From assembly GCA_030618965.1 (NCBI GenBank), contig JAUXCJ010000055.1, forward strand, positions 1-6,845: DNA of 6,845 bases, written 5' to 3'. The notes under the pieces were generated by a model. That model ran no database searches, was not told the origin of the DNA, and was given only the letters and a program-made list of their open reading frames with translations. The stretch is from Thiomargarita sp. Lineage in GTDB: Bacteria; Pseudomonadota; Gammaproteobacteria; Beggiatoales; Beggiatoaceae. Positions 6,522 through 6,845 of this stretch are shown one piece after another (the first letter of the stretch is position 1; every line of letters starts with the position of its first letter). The position numbers and the translations under genes are program-made.

Positions 6522-6672
6522 TTTTTAAATTAATTTTATGAGTATAATCAACTTCTTCTGGTAAAAGCAAAATGATTTTCACATGCTTATGTGTTGCCAC
6601 TCGGTTTAATAAGTGTGCTGGGATTTGTACTGTATTTCCTGAAATATCAGTTTCAAATTCTACTGCGTACAT
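6475..6672 (-). CDS. Small antitoxin-like protein, probably hybrid or truncated
   Basis: This ORF encodes 65 residues from ATG 6672-6670 to TGA 6477-6475. The frame extends upstream to a TTG at 6762, but MYAVEFETDI is the natural beginning. Residues 3-38 contain GNTVQIPAHLL and HKHVKIILLLPEE. This pattern of a short beta hairpin, IP turn and V-K-I strand is seen at the N-terminus of many small AbrB/MazE-like antitoxins. I cannot name the family with certainty. The last 20 or so residues (KINLKNVGNWKKLF onward) read through DNA that codes in another frame for a VapB tail, so the C-terminus may not be native. It is the first gene of cassette A, upstream of vapC, as an antitoxin should be. No clear Shine-Dalgarno is visible. 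Confidence 0.6.
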   Translation of the reverse strand: MYAVEFETDISGNTVQIPAHLLNRVATHKHVKIILLLPEEVDYTHKINLKNVGNWKKLFISPIIR

Positions 6673-6764
6673 GTTTGTATCCAAAAAGTTTAATTTATAG
6701 TGTGTCAGGGTAAACCGGCGTTTAGTTAACTCCCGGACTCCATTTTTTCTATTCTTCCTCAATC

Positions 6765-6812
6765 AACAACTTGTTACATCAGACAAAAATCTTCGTGCAA
6801 GTGAACAACTTG
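6765..6812 (-). repeat. Pair of AACAACTTG direct repeats in the cassette A leader
   Basis: On the plus strand AACAACTTG occurs at 6765-6773 and 6804-6812, 39 bp apart. Each copy sits in a small palindrome: AACAA-C-TTGTT (6765-6775) and CAAGT-GAACA-ACTTG (6798-6812). They lie 93-140 bp upstream of the antitoxin-like ORF, where an autoregulatory operator of a toxin-antitoxin module could be. No convincing -35/-10 pair was found beside them. Confidence 0.3.
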
Positions 6813-6826
6813 ATACAATCTGGAAA

Positions 6827-6845
6827 ACCTAACGCTTAAATCAGC
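6827..6845 (-). other. attC: Probable 3' end of a third attC site, cut by the window edge
   Basis: On the minus strand the edge reads GCTGATTTAAGC followed by GTTAGGT (6833-6827), a perfect GTTRRRY box identical to that of attC site 2. The TTAAGCGTTAG context resembles the end of well-known attC sites. The palindrome itself would lie outside the window, so the call rests on the box, its spacing (876 bp from the next one) and its orientation. Confidence 0.5.

Larger units (their letters stand above)
5957..6832 (-). mobile_element. Integron gene cassette A: antitoxin-like ORF, vapB remnant, vapC, attC
   Basis: The predicted 876-bp unit runs from the crossover after G6833 (partial attC at the right edge) to G5957 in attC site 2. 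Unlike cassette B it has a leader of about 160 nt before its first gene, room enough for its own promoter. This is usual for toxin-antitoxin cassettes, which must be expressed wherever they sit in an array. The right boundary depends on a site only partly inside the window. Confidence 0.62.

Noticed and set aside
6716..6733. GTTAACT with nearby AAACGCCGGTTT as another attC
   Set aside because: The box violates GTTRRRY, and the palindrome is only a few base pairs with no second box.
6673..6762. Longer start (TTG 6762) for the antitoxin-like ORF
   Set aside because: The extra 30 residues are basic and unlike antitoxin N-termini, no ribosome binding site precedes the TTG, and MYAVEFETDI is a natural beginning.

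Overview
The window looks like part of a chromosome of an AT-rich gammaproteobacterium, possibly a sulfur oxidiser. The guess rests on a DsrC/TusE-type sulfur-relay gene at the left edge, a large secreted PKD-repeat protein, and integron-type attC sites. The genus cannot be fixed from the sequence. Every gene I can support reads on the minus strand, so transcription runs right to left.

Layout in the direction of transcription. (1) 6827-6845 holds what looks like the 3' end of an attC recombination site cut by the window edge. (2) 5957-6832 is an apparent 876-bp gene cassette. It carries a small antitoxin-like ORF (6475-6672), a 32-residue remnant of a PSK-type VapB antitoxin in another frame (6423-6521), an intact VapC PIN-domain toxin gene (6015-6422) and an attC site (5951-6020). 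(3) 5245-5956 is a second apparent cassette of 712 bp. It carries a DUF433 antitoxin gene (5694-5930), an overlapping DUF5615 PIN-like toxin gene broken by a 5-nt frameshifting deletion (5328-5697) and an attC site (5239-5294). (4) 410-5230 is one 1606-residue secreted protein with a signal peptide, a duplicated beta-rich N-terminal module and 15 tandem PKD domains. Its start codon lies only 8 nt past the last attC box. (5) 1-274 is the 5' part of a dsrC/tusE-family gene with a well-formed sigma-70 promoter (330-357).

The most notable reading is that 5239-6845 is the distal end of an integron cassette array (or an integrase-less attC cluster) made of toxin-antitoxin cassettes. It appears to end directly against chromosomal DNA at the start of the PKD gene. 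Both complete attC sites fold into imperfect hairpins with unpaired T and G bases on the arm where integron integrases expect them, although their sequences differ. Both toxin-antitoxin modules show decay: one lost its toxin frame, and the other kept its toxin but has a hybrid or truncated antitoxin. No integrase or attI is present; if the integron is complete, they should lie to the right of the window.
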